64,000 bases of DNA from an uncultured Collinsella sp. Its GTDB lineage: Bacteria > Actinomycetota > Coriobacteriia > Coriobacteriales > Coriobacteriaceae. Below are positions 24,273 to 33,617 of the stretch, piece after piece. Below the pieces are notes generated by a model, which was given only the letters and a program-made list of their open reading frames with translations, searched no databases and was not told the DNA's origin. The translations under genes were made by a program, and so were the position numbers. The first letter of the stretch is position 1, and the number at the start of each line of letters is the position of its first letter. The DNA lies in the NCBI GenBank assembly GCA_900541055.1, contig UQHZ01000008.1:1-64000 (forward strand), given 5' to 3'.

Positions 24273-24983
24273 TTGTCCCAGCTCGAGAAATGCGATCGCC
24301 GGTCCCTTCGCTCGCAGTGTGCCCTTCGCCAGGCACTTGCCAGCGAGCTTGCCGAAAGCGGCGACCTTTCGCGCATTAATGTCGCGTCGCTCACCGAGCG
24401 CGCTGGCCTTACGCGCCGCACGTTCTATTCGCACTACCGCGATATCCCCGACTTTATCAATCAAATCGAGGACGGCTTGCTGGCCGAGATCCGTGAGCGC
24501 ATTGAGCTCATCACCGCAGCTCAGCTGCCCGATCTCTATCACAACATCGATGAGCTCGAGCCGGCACCCGGTTCGGTTGAGCTGCTGCGTTATCTTGCGG
24601 CCAACCGCGACTTAATCGGTGCGCTGCTGGGTCCGGGCGGCGATCAGGCCTTCATTAAAAGGATCATCGACACCGCTCGTGAGGCTGTGGTGCCGCGTGC
24701 GCAGACGGGCATTTTGGGCCTGGCGCTGGGCACGTTCTTTGACTACTACGTCACCTACGTCGTGAGTGCCGAGGTCGGCATGATTCAGCGCTGGTTTGAG
24801 CGTGGGCTCACCGAATCGCCCGAGGCCATGGCGCGCATTATGACAGTGCTCGCTTTTGTGCGCCCTGGTGACCTGTATGGCCAACCCATCGATATCAACG
24901 TGCCGGAATACGGCATGAAGCTATTGAACTTGCAGCTCGAGGACGCGGCCGACACCGCCGCAACCGTCGAGTCCAACAACTAA
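24273..24983 (+). CDS. TetR/AcrR-family regulator of the activase gene
   Basis: Protein of 236 aa. The helix-turn-helix is VASLTERAGLTRRTFYSHYRD, quoted in two parts as VASLTERAGLT and RRTFYSHYRD; the recognition helix is typical of TetR. The C-terminal domain is long and helical (ligand binding). TTG start behind CAAGGAGGAC with ideal spacing. It lies 11 nt upstream of the giant activase gene, so both form one operon; two palindromes upstream are likely autoregulatory operators. The inducer is unknown, perhaps an acyl-CoA or fatty acid, judging from the neighbouring acyl-CoA type enzymes (inference). Confidence 0.85.
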   Translation: MSQLEKCDRRSLRSQCALRQALASELAESGDLSRINVASLTERAGLTRRTFYSHYRDIPDFINQIEDGLLAEIRERIELITAAQLPDLYHNIDELEPAPGSVELLRYLAANRDLIGALLGPGGDQAFIKRIIDTAREAVVPRAQTGILGLALGTFFDYYVTYVVSAEVGMIQRWFERGLTESPEAMARIMTVLAFVRPGDLYGQPIDINVPEYGMKLLNLQLEDAADTAATVESNN

Positions 24984-24994
24984 GAGGAGAGACA

Positions 24995-27900
24995 ATGAGC
25001 AAACTCGTCGAGGGCATTAAGGACCGTATGGTCGCTGCCGCGCGTGAGGCTGCACCCGCCGTGGTGGATGCCGCGCAGAAGGCCGCGACCGCAGCTGCCG
25101 AGAAAGTTGCCGAGGCAGTTGCCGATGCCAAGAACGCGGCAGGGGAGACGTCCGTCGCTAGCGAGCTCGCCACTGCCGCTGAGCCCGTAGCCGCCGCCCA
25201 CGCCCCCGAAGGCGCGATCTTCAACCCCGAGAACGCTCGCGGCAACCTGCACCTGGGCATCGACGTGGGCTCCACCACCGTTAAACTTGCCGTGCTCAAC
25301 GACGACAACCAGATCGTCTACGCCAAGTACCAGCGCCACCACACCGACGTCCGTGCCTGCGCCCGCGACCTGTTCGAGGGCGCTGCGACCGTGCTGCCGA
25401 CGGCCCAGATGACCTGCGCCATTACCGGCTCGGGCGGCCTGCTGCTGTCCCAGTGGCTCGACCTGGAGTTTGTTCAGGAGGTCATCGCCAGCAAGCGTGC
25501 CGTCGAGACCCTCATCCCGGCCACCGATGTTGCCATCGAGCTGGGCGGCGAGGACGCCAAAATCATCTACTTCGACAACGGCATCGAGCAGCGCATGAAC
25601 GGCACCTGCGCCGGCGGCACGGGCGCCTTCATCGACCAGATGGCCACTCTGCTGCACACCGACGCTAGCGGCCTTAACGAACTCGCGGCCAACGCCACCA
25701 CCATCTATCCCATTGCCAGCCGCTGCGGCGTCTTTGCCAAGACCGACGTCCAGCCGCTGCTCAACGAAGGCGCCCGCCCCGAGGACGTGGCTGCCTCCAT
25801 CTTCCAGGCCGTCGTGACCCAGACCATCTCGGGCCTGGCGTGCGGCCGTCCCATCCGCGGCAACGTCGCCTTCCTGGGCGGCCCGCTGCAGTATCTCTCC
25901 GAGCTGCGTCACCGCTTCTACCTCACGCTCAACCTGGACGAGGAGCACCGTATCGTGCCCCAAAACGCTCACCTGTTTGTGGCGAGCGGCGCCGCCATGG
26001 CGCACGAGTCCAACAAGCTCAGCACGTTCCCGCAGCTCATCGAGGCTATCGATGCCCTGGGTGACACGCAGGGTGCCGAGGTCGAGCGTCTGGACCCGCT
26101 CTTTGCCACCGACGAGGACTTTGCCGAGTTCAAGACCCGCCACGACCAGGAAGTCGTTCCCAAGGGCAAGCTCGACGGCTACACCGGCCGCGTGTTCATT
26201 GGCATCGACGCCGGTTCCACCACCATGAAGGCCGCGCTCGTGGGCGAGGACGGCCAGCTGCTGCACACCTGGTACGGTAACAACAACGGCGACATCCTGG
26301 GCACGGCCAAGGTCATCATGGCCGATTTCTACAACCACATCCCCGCCGGCTGCACCATCGGCCACGTGACCACCACGGGCTACGGCGAGGCGCTGCTCAT
26401 CGAGGCCCTCAAGGCCGACTCCGGCGAGATTGAGACCGTCGCGCACCTGCGCGGCGCCAAGGCATTCCTGCCCGGCGTCGAGTTCATCCTGGACATCGGC
26501 GGCCAGGACATGAAGTGCCTGCGCGTCAAGGACGGTGTTATCGAGCACATCATGCTCAACGAGGCCTGCTCGTCGGGTTGCGGCAGCTTTATCGAGAGTT
26601 TCGCCGTGTCAATGAACATGGATGTGCGCGCGTTCGCCGATGCCGCCATCCATGCTAAGGCCCCCGTCGACCTGGGCAGCCGCTGCACGGTCTTTATGAA
26701 CTCGCGCGTCAAGCAGGCGCAAAAGGAAGGCGCCACGGTGGGCGACATCGCGGCCGGCCTGTCCTATTCCGTCATCAAGAATGCCCTGTTCAAGGTCATT
26801 AAGCTGCGCGATCCCAAGGAGATCGGCAGCCAGGTAATCGTCCAGGGCGGCACCTTTATGTCCGATGCCACGCTGCGCGCGTTTGAGCAGCTCACCGGCG
26901 TTCATGCCGTGCGTCCCGACATCGCCGGCTGCATGGGCGCCTACGGTGCGGCCCTGCTCGCCCGCGATCGCGCCGGCGCCGACGGCACCTCGACCATTCT
27001 TTCGGCTGAGGACATCGCGCACCTCACCGTGACGCAAAAGCATGTCCGCTGCGGCCGTTGCTCCAACAACTGCCAGCTTACCGTCAACGACTTTGGCGGT
27101 GGCAGGCGCTTCATTACCGGCAACCGCTGCGAGAAGGGCGCCGGCCACAAAAAGCAGAAGACCGAGGCCCCCAACCTCTTCAAAAAGAAAAACGAGCTGC
27201 TCTTTAACCGCGAGGTCCTGAGCCCCGACGAAGCCCCGCGCGGCACCGTGGGTATCCCGCGCGCGCTCAACATGTACGAGAACTACCCCTTCTGGCACGC
27301 GTTCTTTACGCGCCTGGGCTTTAGCGTGCAGCTGTCCGACCAGTCGAGCAAGAAGACCTACCAGGCGGGCATCGAGTCCATGCCGTCCGAGAGCGTATGC
27401 TATCCGGCCAAGATGAGCCATGGCCACGTGATGAACCTCATCGACCGTGACGTCGACTTTATCTGGATGCCGTGCGTGCGTTGGGAGCGCAAGGAGGATC
27501 CGACGGCTGGCAACTGCTATAACTGCCCCATCGTCATGAGCTACCCCACGGCGCTGGCGCTCAATATTGACGAGATCCGCGAGCAGAACATCGAGTTCCT
27601 GTATCCGTTTGTGCCGTATCACGACAAGACCGAGCTCAAGCGCCGCCTGTACCAGGTGCTCGCCGTCGACCGTGTGGCCGATGCTGAGGCCGGTCGCGGT
27701 CGCGTGCGCGGTCCTAAAATCACGCGCTCCGAGGTCGATGCCGCCGTCAACGCTGCTTTTGAGGCCGACGCGCGCTTCCACGAGGATATCCAGACCATGG
27801 GCGAGGAGGCTCTCAAGTGGGTCGAGGACCACGGCGGTCACGGCATCGTGCTCGCCGGTCGTCCCTACCATAACGACCCCGAGATCAACCATGCCCTGCC

Positions 27901-29776
27901 CGAGCTTATCTCGAGCTTTGGCTTTGCGGTCTTTACCGAGGATTCGCTCGCGCATCTGGTGAAGCCCGAGCGTCCGATTCGCGTCGTCGATCAGTGGATG
28001 TATCACAGCCGCCTGTACGCCGTCGCCCGTTTTGTGACGATGCGCAACGACCTGGACCTGATCCAGCTCAATTCCTTCGGCTGCGGCCTGGACGCTCTGA
28101 CCACTGATCAGGTGCAGGAGATCCTGGAGGCCAGCGGCAAGATTTACACCGTGCTCAAGATTGACGAGGTGTCCAACTTGGGCGCCGCGCGTATCCGTAT
28201 TCGCTCGCTCATGGCGGCGCTCAAGGACCAGGAGGCCGAGCGCTTGGCCGATGCTACGGCCGCGGGCGAGACTTACGAGCAGGGCGATGCCGCGCCGGTG
28301 GCGCCCTCCACGGATGCCCCCGCGTTCGCGAGCCGTAAGTACACGTTCGAGGCGCAGCGCGAGAGTGCTTCGACCGCGTGGCCCAAGGTGCCCTTTACCG
28401 AGCAGATGCGCGAGGAGGGCTACACCATCCTGTGCCCGCAGATGGCGCCGATCCACTTTGACCTGGTCAAAGAGGTGTTCCGTGGTGCTGGCTACAACTT
28501 GGAGCTGCTGCCCTCGACCGATCACGATGCCGTCGAGGCCGGCCTGCGCTATGTGAACAATGATATTTGCTATCCGTCGATCCTGGTAACGGGCCAGATT
28601 ATGGAGGCCATCGAGAGCGGTCGATACGACCTGTCCAAGACAGCCGTGGTTATCAGCCAGACCGGCGGCGGCTGCCGTGCCACCAACTACATCGCACTCA
28701 TCCGCAAGGCCCTGCGCGAGAGCGGCCACCCCGAGATCCCGGTGATCTCGCTTTCGGCCGTGGCGCTGGGCGAGGACAACCCTGGCTTTAAGATTACGCC
28801 GGCGCTGCTTAAGCAGGCAGTCTACGCGGTGCTCTTTGGCGACGTGATGATGCAGATGCTCTATCGCTGCCGCCCGTACGAGGCTACGCCCGGTGCCGCC
28901 AACGCGCTCTACGAGGAGTACATGGCGCGCGCTCGCAAGCTGGCGCCCAAGTTTAACCGCCACAACTACACCAAGCTGTGCCGCGAGGCCATCCGCGCGT
29001 TCGACACCATGCCGCTCGTGGGCGAGGGCACCAAGCCGCGCGTGGGCGTGGTCGGCGAGATCTTGGTCAAGTTCCACCCTACGGCCAACAACCACGTGGT
29101 TGACGTTATCGAGCGCGAGGGCTGCGAGGCCGTGGTGCCGGGCCTGCTCGACTTCTTCCTGTACTCCATGAGCAACGCCGAGCTGCAGAAGGACGAGCTG
29201 GGAAGCTCTGCCACTACGCGCGCTGGTATGCAGGCGCTCATTAAGCTCGTGGACTGGATGCGTACGCCGGTGGAAGAGCTGCTCGAGAAGTCCGAGCGCT
29301 TTGAGGTACCCGAGCGCATCGGCACCATGGCGGACAAGGCCCGTACGGTGCTTTCGGTGTGCAACAACATGGGCGAGGGCTGGTTGCTCACGGCCGAGAT
29401 GCTCGATCTGATCGATCACGGTGCGCCCAACATCATCTGCACGCAGCCCTTCGCGTGCCTGCCCAATCACGTGGTGGGCAAGGCCGTGATCAAGGAGCTG
29501 CGCCGCCAGCATCCCGAGAGCAACATCGTCGCGGTGGACTACGACCCCGGTGCGTCTGAGGTCAACCAGCTCAACCGCATTAAGCTCATGATCAGCGTGG
29601 CCAAGGAAAACATGCGCGCCGGTAAGGGCTTTAAGCTCGAGAAGGTGGCGCCGCTCGCGATGGATGAGGTCACCGGTCAGATGCGTGCCCATGACGGTTG
29701 CGTGAGCTGTGGGCCGGCCAGCGAGGAGGCCGTTGCATCGGTCGCCAAGCGTCTGGGGCGCGGTATTAAGAAGTAG
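24995..29776 (+). CDS. Giant 2-hydroxyacyl-CoA dehydratase activase-like protein
   Basis: Protein of 1593 aa. Residues 1-80 are an Ala/Glu/Lys-rich amphipathic extension not usual in the family. Two ASKHA ATPase domains follow (about 83-345 with GIDVGSTT; about 398-680 with GIDAGSTT), each with Cys residues expected to bridge a 4Fe-4S cluster (TCAGGTG and SRCGVF; NEACSSGCG and SRCTVF). Next are a Cys cluster (CGRCSNNC near 686), a DUF2229 domain (about 748-965) and an HgdB-like C-terminal domain (about 1190-1585). Such fused activases are common in anaerobes. The archetype uses ATP to inject an electron into radical dehydratases, but the role of these fusions is not established. Strong ribosome site AGAGGAGAG. 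Confidence 0.9.
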   Translation: MSKLVEGIKDRMVAAAREAAPAVVDAAQKAATAAAEKVAEAVADAKNAAGETSVASELATAAEPVAAAHAPEGAIFNPENARGNLHLGIDVGSTTVKLAVLNDDNQIVYAKYQRHHTDVRACARDLFEGAATVLPTAQMTCAITGSGGLLLSQWLDLEFVQEVIASKRAVETLIPATDVAIELGGEDAKIIYFDNGIEQRMNGTCAGGTGAFIDQMATLLHTDASGLNELAANATTIYPIASRCGVFAKTDVQPLLNEGARPEDVAASIFQAVVTQTISGLACGRPIRGNVAFLGGPLQYLSELRHRFYLTLNLDEEHRIVPQNAHLFVASGAAMAHESNKLSTFPQLIEAIDALGDTQGAEVERLDPLFATDEDFAEFKTRHDQEVVPKGKLDGYTGRVFIGIDAGSTTMKAALVGEDGQLLHTWYGNNNGDILGTAKVIMADFYNHIPAGCTIGHVTTTGYGEALLIEALKADSGEIETVAHLRGAKAFLPGVEFILDIGGQDMKCLRVKDGVIEHIMLNEACSSGCGSFIESFAVSMNMDVRAFADAAIHAKAPVDLGSRCTVFMNSRVKQAQKEGATVGDIAAGLSYSVIKNALFKVIKLRDPKEIGSQVIVQGGTFMSDATLRAFEQLTGVHAVRPDIAGCMGAYGAALLARDRAGADGTSTILSAEDIAHLTVTQKHVRCGRCSNNCQLTVNDFGGGRRFITGNRCEKGAGHKKQKTEAPNLFKKKNELLFNREVLSPDEAPRGTVGIPRALNMYENYPFWHAFFTRLGFSVQLSDQSSKKTYQAGIESMPSESVCYPAKMSHGHVMNLIDRDVDFIWMPCVRWERKEDPTAGNCYNCPIVMSYPTALALNIDEIREQNIEFLYPFVPYHDKTELKRRLYQVLAVDRVADAEAGRGRVRGPKITRSEVDAAVNAAFEADARFHEDIQTMGEEALKWVEDHGGHGIVLAGRPYHNDPEINHALPELISSFGFAVFTEDSLAHLVKPERPIRVVDQWMYHSRLYAVARFVTMRNDLDLIQLNSFGCGLDALTTDQVQEILEASGKIYTVLKIDEVSNLGAARIRIRSLMAALKDQEAERLADATAAGETYEQGDAAPVAPSTDAPAFASRKYTFEAQRESASTAWPKVPFTEQMREEGYTILCPQMAPIHFDLVKEVFRGAGYNLELLPSTDHDAVEAGLRYVNNDICYPSILVTGQIMEAIESGRYDLSKTAVVISQTGGGCRATNYIALIRKALRESGHPEIPVISLSAVALGEDNPGFKITPALLKQAVYAVLFGDVMMQMLYRCRPYEATPGAANALYEEYMARARKLAPKFNRHNYTKLCREAIRAFDTMPLVGEGTKPRVGVVGEILVKFHPTANNHVVDVIEREGCEAVVPGLLDFFLYSMSNAELQKDELGSSATTRAGMQALIKLVDWMRTPVEELLEKSERFEVPERIGTMADKARTVLSVCNNMGEGWLLTAEMLDLIDHGAPNIICTQPFACLPNHVVGKAVIKELRRQHPESNIVAVDYDPGASEVNQLNRIKLMISVAKENMRAGKGFKLEKVAPLAMDEVTGQMRAHDGCVSCGPASEEAVASVAKRLGRGIKK

Positions 29777-29804
29777 TTGGCCTACTTCGAGCCGGATATA
29801 AGAC

Positions 29805-29841
29805 AAACGGGTGGTAGTCGTACCGGCTACCACCCGTTTTT
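29805..29841 (+). terminator. Terminator of the activase operon
   Basis: AAACGGGTGGTAG pairs with CTACCACCCGTTT around a short loop and is followed by TTTTG, 28 nt after the stop codon. Confidence 0.9.
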
Positions 29842-29893
29842 GCTGGACATATGTTGCGTAAATGGGCTTGCTGGTGCCTTTCGCGGACTCGGA

Positions 29894-30023
29894 TTTCAGA
29901 AGTGCGGTGAAAAACGCGAACCTCCCGAGCACACCGCCTTTTTAGATTCCCGCGACCTGCGGTTTTGTTGTCAAAAAAGCCGATCTGGTCGGCGAAACCC
30001 GATTTTTCCCCGCACTTCCGAAA
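29894..30023. repeat. 130-bp element with inverted ends
   Basis: TTTCAGAAGTGCGGTGAAA (29894-29912) and the reverse complement TTTCGGAAGTGCGGGGAAA (30005-30023) differ at two positions. The interior has smaller hairpins, such as GCCGATCTGGTCGGC. The rest of the 416-bp gap 29777-30192 holds the activase terminator and the leader of the next gene; no coding region is credible in it. Confidence 0.75.
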
Positions 30024-30192
30024 ACAGCGGTTCAGCAGCGCCAAAAAACGGCCTGTAAAGCCCTGAGTTAATGAACAGGTGTAGCCGTTCGCCGCGAATT
30101 ACCGTCCGTTTATAGAACCCACCCCCAGCGCGCGTCCTCCTTACGGTTGAATAAATACACATCTATGGAATTACGTAAGAGAGGACCGTTCC

Positions 30193-31152
30193 ATGAGCTA
30201 CAAGACCGTTTGCGTTGCCGGCGGCGGCGTGCTGGGAAGCCAGATTGCCTTTCAGGCTGCCTACTGCGGCTTTGATGTAACGATTTGGCTGCGCAGCGAG
30301 GGCAGCATCGGCCGCACCCAGCCCAAGATCGATCATGTGCGCGAGGAGTACATCGCGGCTATCGAGGGCATGGCGGACGGCACGGGCGAGTGGTGCGCCG
30401 GTATCGCCGATAGCGGCCAGCCCTTCGACAAGGAAGCGGCGCTCGCCGCCGTTGAGCGTGCCTACTCCACACTCAAGCTGGAGCTCGATCTTGCCAAGGC
30501 AGTGGCTGACGCCGACCTGGTTATCGAGTCTATGGCTGAGGATACCCAGGCAAAGATTGACTTCTACAAGAAGCTCGCCCCGGTCCTCCCGCAAAAGACT
30601 GTCGTCGTGACCAACTCCTCCACGCTGCTGCCGAGCACCTTTGCCAAGTACACTGGTCGTCCCGAGAAGTACCTGTCGCTGCACTTTGCCAACTCCATCT
30701 GGAAGAACAACATGACCGAGGTCATGGCCCAGAGCCAAACCGACAAGCGCTATTTCGATGAGCTCGTCGACTTTGCTAACGATATCCGTATGCTTGCCCT
30801 GCCCGTCAACAAGGAAAAGAACGGCTATCTGCTCAATTCCATGCTGGTGCCATGGCTGCTTTCGGGCCTTGACCTGTATGTCTCGGGTGTGAGTGACCCC
30901 AAGAGCATCGACCTCGCGTGGACGCGCGGCACCGGCGCTCCCAAGGGCCCGTTCCGCGTATTCGACACCGTGGGCATCCAGACGGCGTACAACATCGTTA
31001 TGCAGTATCAGAAGGTCCCGGGCCTGGTGAGCCCGCTGCTCAAGAAGATGATGATGCCCTACAACTTTAAGGCCATGGCATCCGTCCTCAAGAAAATGCT
31101 CGACGAAGGCAAGCTGGGCGAAAGCTCGGGCGAGGGCTTCTTCAAGTACTAA
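30193..31152 (+). CDS. 3-hydroxyacyl-CoA dehydrogenase
   Basis: Protein of 319 aa. The Rossmann motif is VAGGGVLGSQIAFQAA and the NAD-domain end is DLVIESMAED, followed by VVTNSSTLLPS and the catalytic-type His/Asn region in LHFANSIWKNNMTEV (family: HFxNP). The C-terminal domain has the family GPFRVFDTVG and ends GEGFFKY, matching the GxGFYxY terminus. It oxidises or reduces 3-hydroxyacyl-CoA, probably 3-hydroxybutyryl-CoA. No thiolase or crotonase genes are next to it. Ribosome site AAGAGAGGACC. Placed alone after the activase. Confidence 0.88.
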   Translation: MSYKTVCVAGGGVLGSQIAFQAAYCGFDVTIWLRSEGSIGRTQPKIDHVREEYIAAIEGMADGTGEWCAGIADSGQPFDKEAALAAVERAYSTLKLELDLAKAVADADLVIESMAEDTQAKIDFYKKLAPVLPQKTVVVTNSSTLLPSTFAKYTGRPEKYLSLHFANSIWKNNMTEVMAQSQTDKRYFDELVDFANDIRMLALPVNKEKNGYLLNSMLVPWLLSGLDLYVSGVSDPKSIDLAWTRGTGAPKGPFRVFDTVGIQTAYNIVMQYQKVPGLVSPLLKKMMMPYNFKAMASVLKKMLDEGKLGESSGEGFFKY

Positions 31153-31153
31153 A

Positions 31154-31190
31154 AAATGACCTCTCGGGGACGGAGGAAAACGGATCATTT
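31154..31190 (+). repeat. Diverged GGGGAC hairpin element
   Basis: AAATGACC (31154-31161) pairs with GGATCATTT (bulged A) around a loop reading TCTCGGGGACGGAGGAAAAC. The layout of the stem, a GGGGAC core and an A/T run is shared with the GGGACAGG elements. It directly follows the dehydrogenase stop codon. Confidence 0.6.
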
Positions 31191-31243
31191 CCGGCCGCCA
31201 ACAGTGAGAAGATGGACCCAGAAATAGAAAGGAGTGGCAATGA

Positions 31244-31711
31244 GCCGGTTCGGGCTTTGAGGACAAGCTGCTGCGGGCCCAGGGCGATTTTTCGCTCAAC
31301 GCGGGCCAGCACAGCGTGACGTATCTGCCGAGTTCTGACACGGCAACGACCGGTCGCTATCAGGTGCTGCTGTACGACAACAACTTTGGTGCGACCGAGA
31401 GCTATCCCAAGTTCGACTGGGGCCAGCTGGGCGCCGCGGTGGTGACCGACTACAGTAAGGGGACGCATTCGTTTGGGCACATCTTTACGGTGGACGAGAC
31501 CGCGCGCACCTACGAGCTTGTGGGCCAGATCGCCGTGCCGTTCTCGGGCTACGTGAGCAGCGCACAGCGCGTCGGCGATTCGAATAGTATGCTCGTGGCA
31601 TCGGGCCAGGCCAAGACCTTTGCCGAGTACGATCGCTATGGACTGCCCATCGCCACCTACGAGATGGAAGCCGAAAAGTACATCTACCGCGTGTACAAGT
31701 ACAAGCTGTAG
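31244..31711 (+). pseudogene. C-terminal remnant of an aryl-sulfate sulfotransferase (ASST)
   Basis: An open stretch of about 155 codons with no proper start begins right after an in-frame TGA at 31241. Its translation (AGQHSVTYLPSS, VLLYDNNFG, FVSSAQ-like GYVSSAQRVGD, SMLVASGQ, YDRYGLPIATYEM) follows the C-terminal third of ASST proteins, which transfer sulfate between phenols. Full-length enzymes exceed 550 aa and start with a signal peptide. Just upstream GAAAGGAGTGGCAATGAGC looks like an intact ribosome site and start codon in another frame that stops after six codons, as if an internal deletion had joined the two ends out of frame. Confidence 0.65.
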
Positions 31712-31901
31712 GGCCGCGCTTAGGTTTGACCAATGGAGTATGAAAACACGCCGTTTGCCGATGCCCCCTCCGCGAGTGGCAGCCATATGGTTTGATGTCA
31801 GAAGCAGATAGTTGTCGTCAGCCTGCTGGCGACGTTCCCCCTGACATCGGAGGTTCCAGGTATGTTTCGCGCTCCGTTAAACAACTATCGGTTGGGCTAA
31901 C

Positions 31902-32351
31902 ATGGGTCGCCGTGCTATTTCGATAACCCTTGCAGTGGTCTGCCTGGCTGTGCTCCTGGGCGCTACAGGGCTGTTTGCTATAAGCCGAGAAACGTCCTAT
32001 ATGCAGGAATGCGCTTCCGAAGGGTTTGCCATTGACGGTTACTATCGGGACGACAAGACGAGTCTGGAAACCCTGGCCTTTCTTGAAGAGGATAACCATC
32101 GGTGGCAACTGGTCGACAAAGACGGCAGCTGCGTTGACGGGCAGTTTAAGCGTACGGATGACCCCAACATCCTGATATTAAAGAAGGAAAACGGCGAAGA
32201 ATTCGGTACGATTCACGTTGCGTATATATCGCGCCGGCGCGATCAGGGCCAGCTCTATCTATTTAGAGATAGCAAAGTGACCCGATTTTATCTGGTGAGC
32301 ACCAAACCTGCGTTTACGGTGGAGTCTGGCGATGTCGATCTGGACAGTTGA
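31902..32351 (+). CDS. Membrane-anchored small protein, unknown function
   Basis: Protein of 149 aa not recognised as a known family. Residues 5-27 are one hydrophobic helix (SITLAVVCLAVLLGATGLF) that may be an uncleaved signal or anchor. The remaining 120 residues are hydrophilic and look like a beta-rich extracellular domain (GYYRDDKTSLETLAFLEED, WQLVDKDGSCVDGQF). No clear ribosome site is seen ahead of the ATG. A terminator-like hairpin follows. Its neighbour upstream is a decayed gene. Confidence 0.6.
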   Translation: MGRRAISITLAVVCLAVLLGATGLFAISRETSYMQECASEGFAIDGYYRDDKTSLETLAFLEEDNHRWQLVDKDGSCVDGQFKRTDDPNILILKKENGEEFGTIHVAYISRRRDQGQLYLFRDSKVTRFYLVSTKPAFTVESGDVDLDS

Positions 32352-32370
32352 TTCACAGCAATAAAACAGC

Positions 32371-32408
32371 GAGCGGGGCGCGGGTGTGAACTGCACCCCG
32401 CTATTTGC
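32371..32408 (+). terminator. Terminator-like hairpin after the small anchored protein
   Basis: GAGCGGGG and CCCCGCT pair around a G/T-rich loop and are followed by ATTTG. Located 20 nt after the stop codon. Confidence 0.6.
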
Positions 32409-32477
32409 TCGTGTCCGTATCGCACCTGCGCCTCGTCGTAACTTGCGTCCGTGCGAGCATTCATCCCGCGCTCTGCA

Positions 32478-33617
32478 TCACTTCACATCGAACTCCACGC
32501 GATCGAGTTCGGGCACGTTGAGGTCGATGAGCTTGCGGGCGACGTGGCGGTCGTGCGTTCCGAGCGCCTCGCTCGTTGTCACATGGGCGACAGTTTGGCG
32601 CTCGACGATGCCCTCCTCGTCGCCTTCGGTGGCCGAGGTCTCGACGGCGACGGTGTAATCCTTAAAGCCCGGCAGCACCGCGGCAAGCTCGCGTGTGGTC
32701 TCGGTGACGCCGTAGCCGTCCTGCACGCCGGCCTGCGCCGAGCCAATGGAACCCGCGGTCATAACGATGCAGGGGATGGCAAAGATCACCGTGCCCACAA
32801 TAATGCGGCGGCGCACTTTGCGTGACAGCTCGTTGACCTCAGCGTTTTCCTCGGCGGTCACAATGCCGTCGCCGTTGAGGTCGCGCTTGAGCGGCACACG
32901 CAAAAGAAGCAGCACGGCTTCGGCGGCCAGTGCGATAAAGACCACGTTGATGCCAAACTCGTAGAGCGCCGAGAGAAACAGCGACCCGCTTGCGATGGCG
33001 ATGCCATAGCCCGCCGCGCACAGGGGCGGCATGAGCGCGGTCGCCACGGCCACGCCGGCGATGAGCGTGGCGGGTTCCTGGTCGCGCGAGTTGCCCAGGC
33101 CACCCGCAAAGCCGCCCGCGAGCGCGACGGCAAGGTCCCATATGGTGGGTGTCGAGTTGTCGATGATGGCCGCCGTGGTGGTGCCAAGGGGCGAGAGCTT
33201 AAAGTACAGCGTGGACGTGACCAGGCAAAAGACCATCTGCAGTGCGAGGCTGGCAATGGCCTCGACGGTGATCTCGCGGTCGAGCGTTGCAATACCGTAT
33301 GCCATGGCAAGGACCGAGCCCATAAGCGGGCAGATGAGCATGGCGCCCACGATGGCAATGTCCGAATCGATATCGAGGCCGATGCTTGCGATGAGCATGG
33401 CGATGATGAGGATACACAGGTGAGAGCCAGTCAGACGCGCCCCGTTTACAAAACGCTTGCGGATCACGTGATAGGGCGCGCGTCCCTCGCGAATGTTGAA
33501 CGCGCGCTTTAAAAAGCGACCAGCCTGCTCGGCAGCCTCACTATGGGCAGGGCGGATGCCGTGGCGCCGGTGATGGCGTTCGCGTAGTCGCTTGATCTGT
33601 TGTTTGTCGAGTTCCAT
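32478..33617 (-). CDS. DUF389 (TIGR00341-type) membrane protein with an EF-hand loop
   Basis: Protein of 379 aa. About six to seven membrane helices occupy residues 60-240, with family motifs ASIGLDIDSDIAIVGAMLI and PLMGSVLAMAYG; the function of DUF389 proteins is unknown. After the helices, residues 246-257 read DLNGDGIVTAEE, a perfect 12-residue EF-hand calcium loop (D1, N3, D5, I8-like, E12). One more helix near 278-300 precedes a soluble C-terminal domain. The start at 33617 follows GAGGTGG; the frame extends upstream without a ribosome site. Single gene on this strand. Confidence 0.8.
   Translation of the reverse strand: MELDKQQIKRLRERHHRRHGIRPAHSEAAEQAGRFLKRAFNIREGRAPYHVIRKRFVNGARLTGSHLCILIIAMLIASIGLDIDSDIAIVGAMLICPLMGSVLAMAYGIATLDREITVEAIASLALQMVFCLVTSTLYFKLSPLGTTTAAIIDNSTPTIWDLAVALAGGFAGGLGNSRDQEPATLIAGVAVATALMPPLCAAGYGIAIASGSLFLSALYEFGINVVFIALAAEAVLLLLRVPLKRDLNGDGIVTAEENAEVNELSRKVRRRIIVGTVIFAIPCIVMTAGSIGSAQAGVQDGYGVTETTRELAAVLPGFKDYTVAVETSATEGDEEGIVERQTVAHVTTSEALGTHDRHVARKLIDLNVPELDRVEFDVK

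Noticed and set aside
26609..29932. A 1107-codon open frame on the minus strand
   Set aside because: It lies antisense to the activase gene, whose domains are unmistakable. Long antisense frames are common opposite GC-rich genes with strong third-position bias, and the translation shows no domain.
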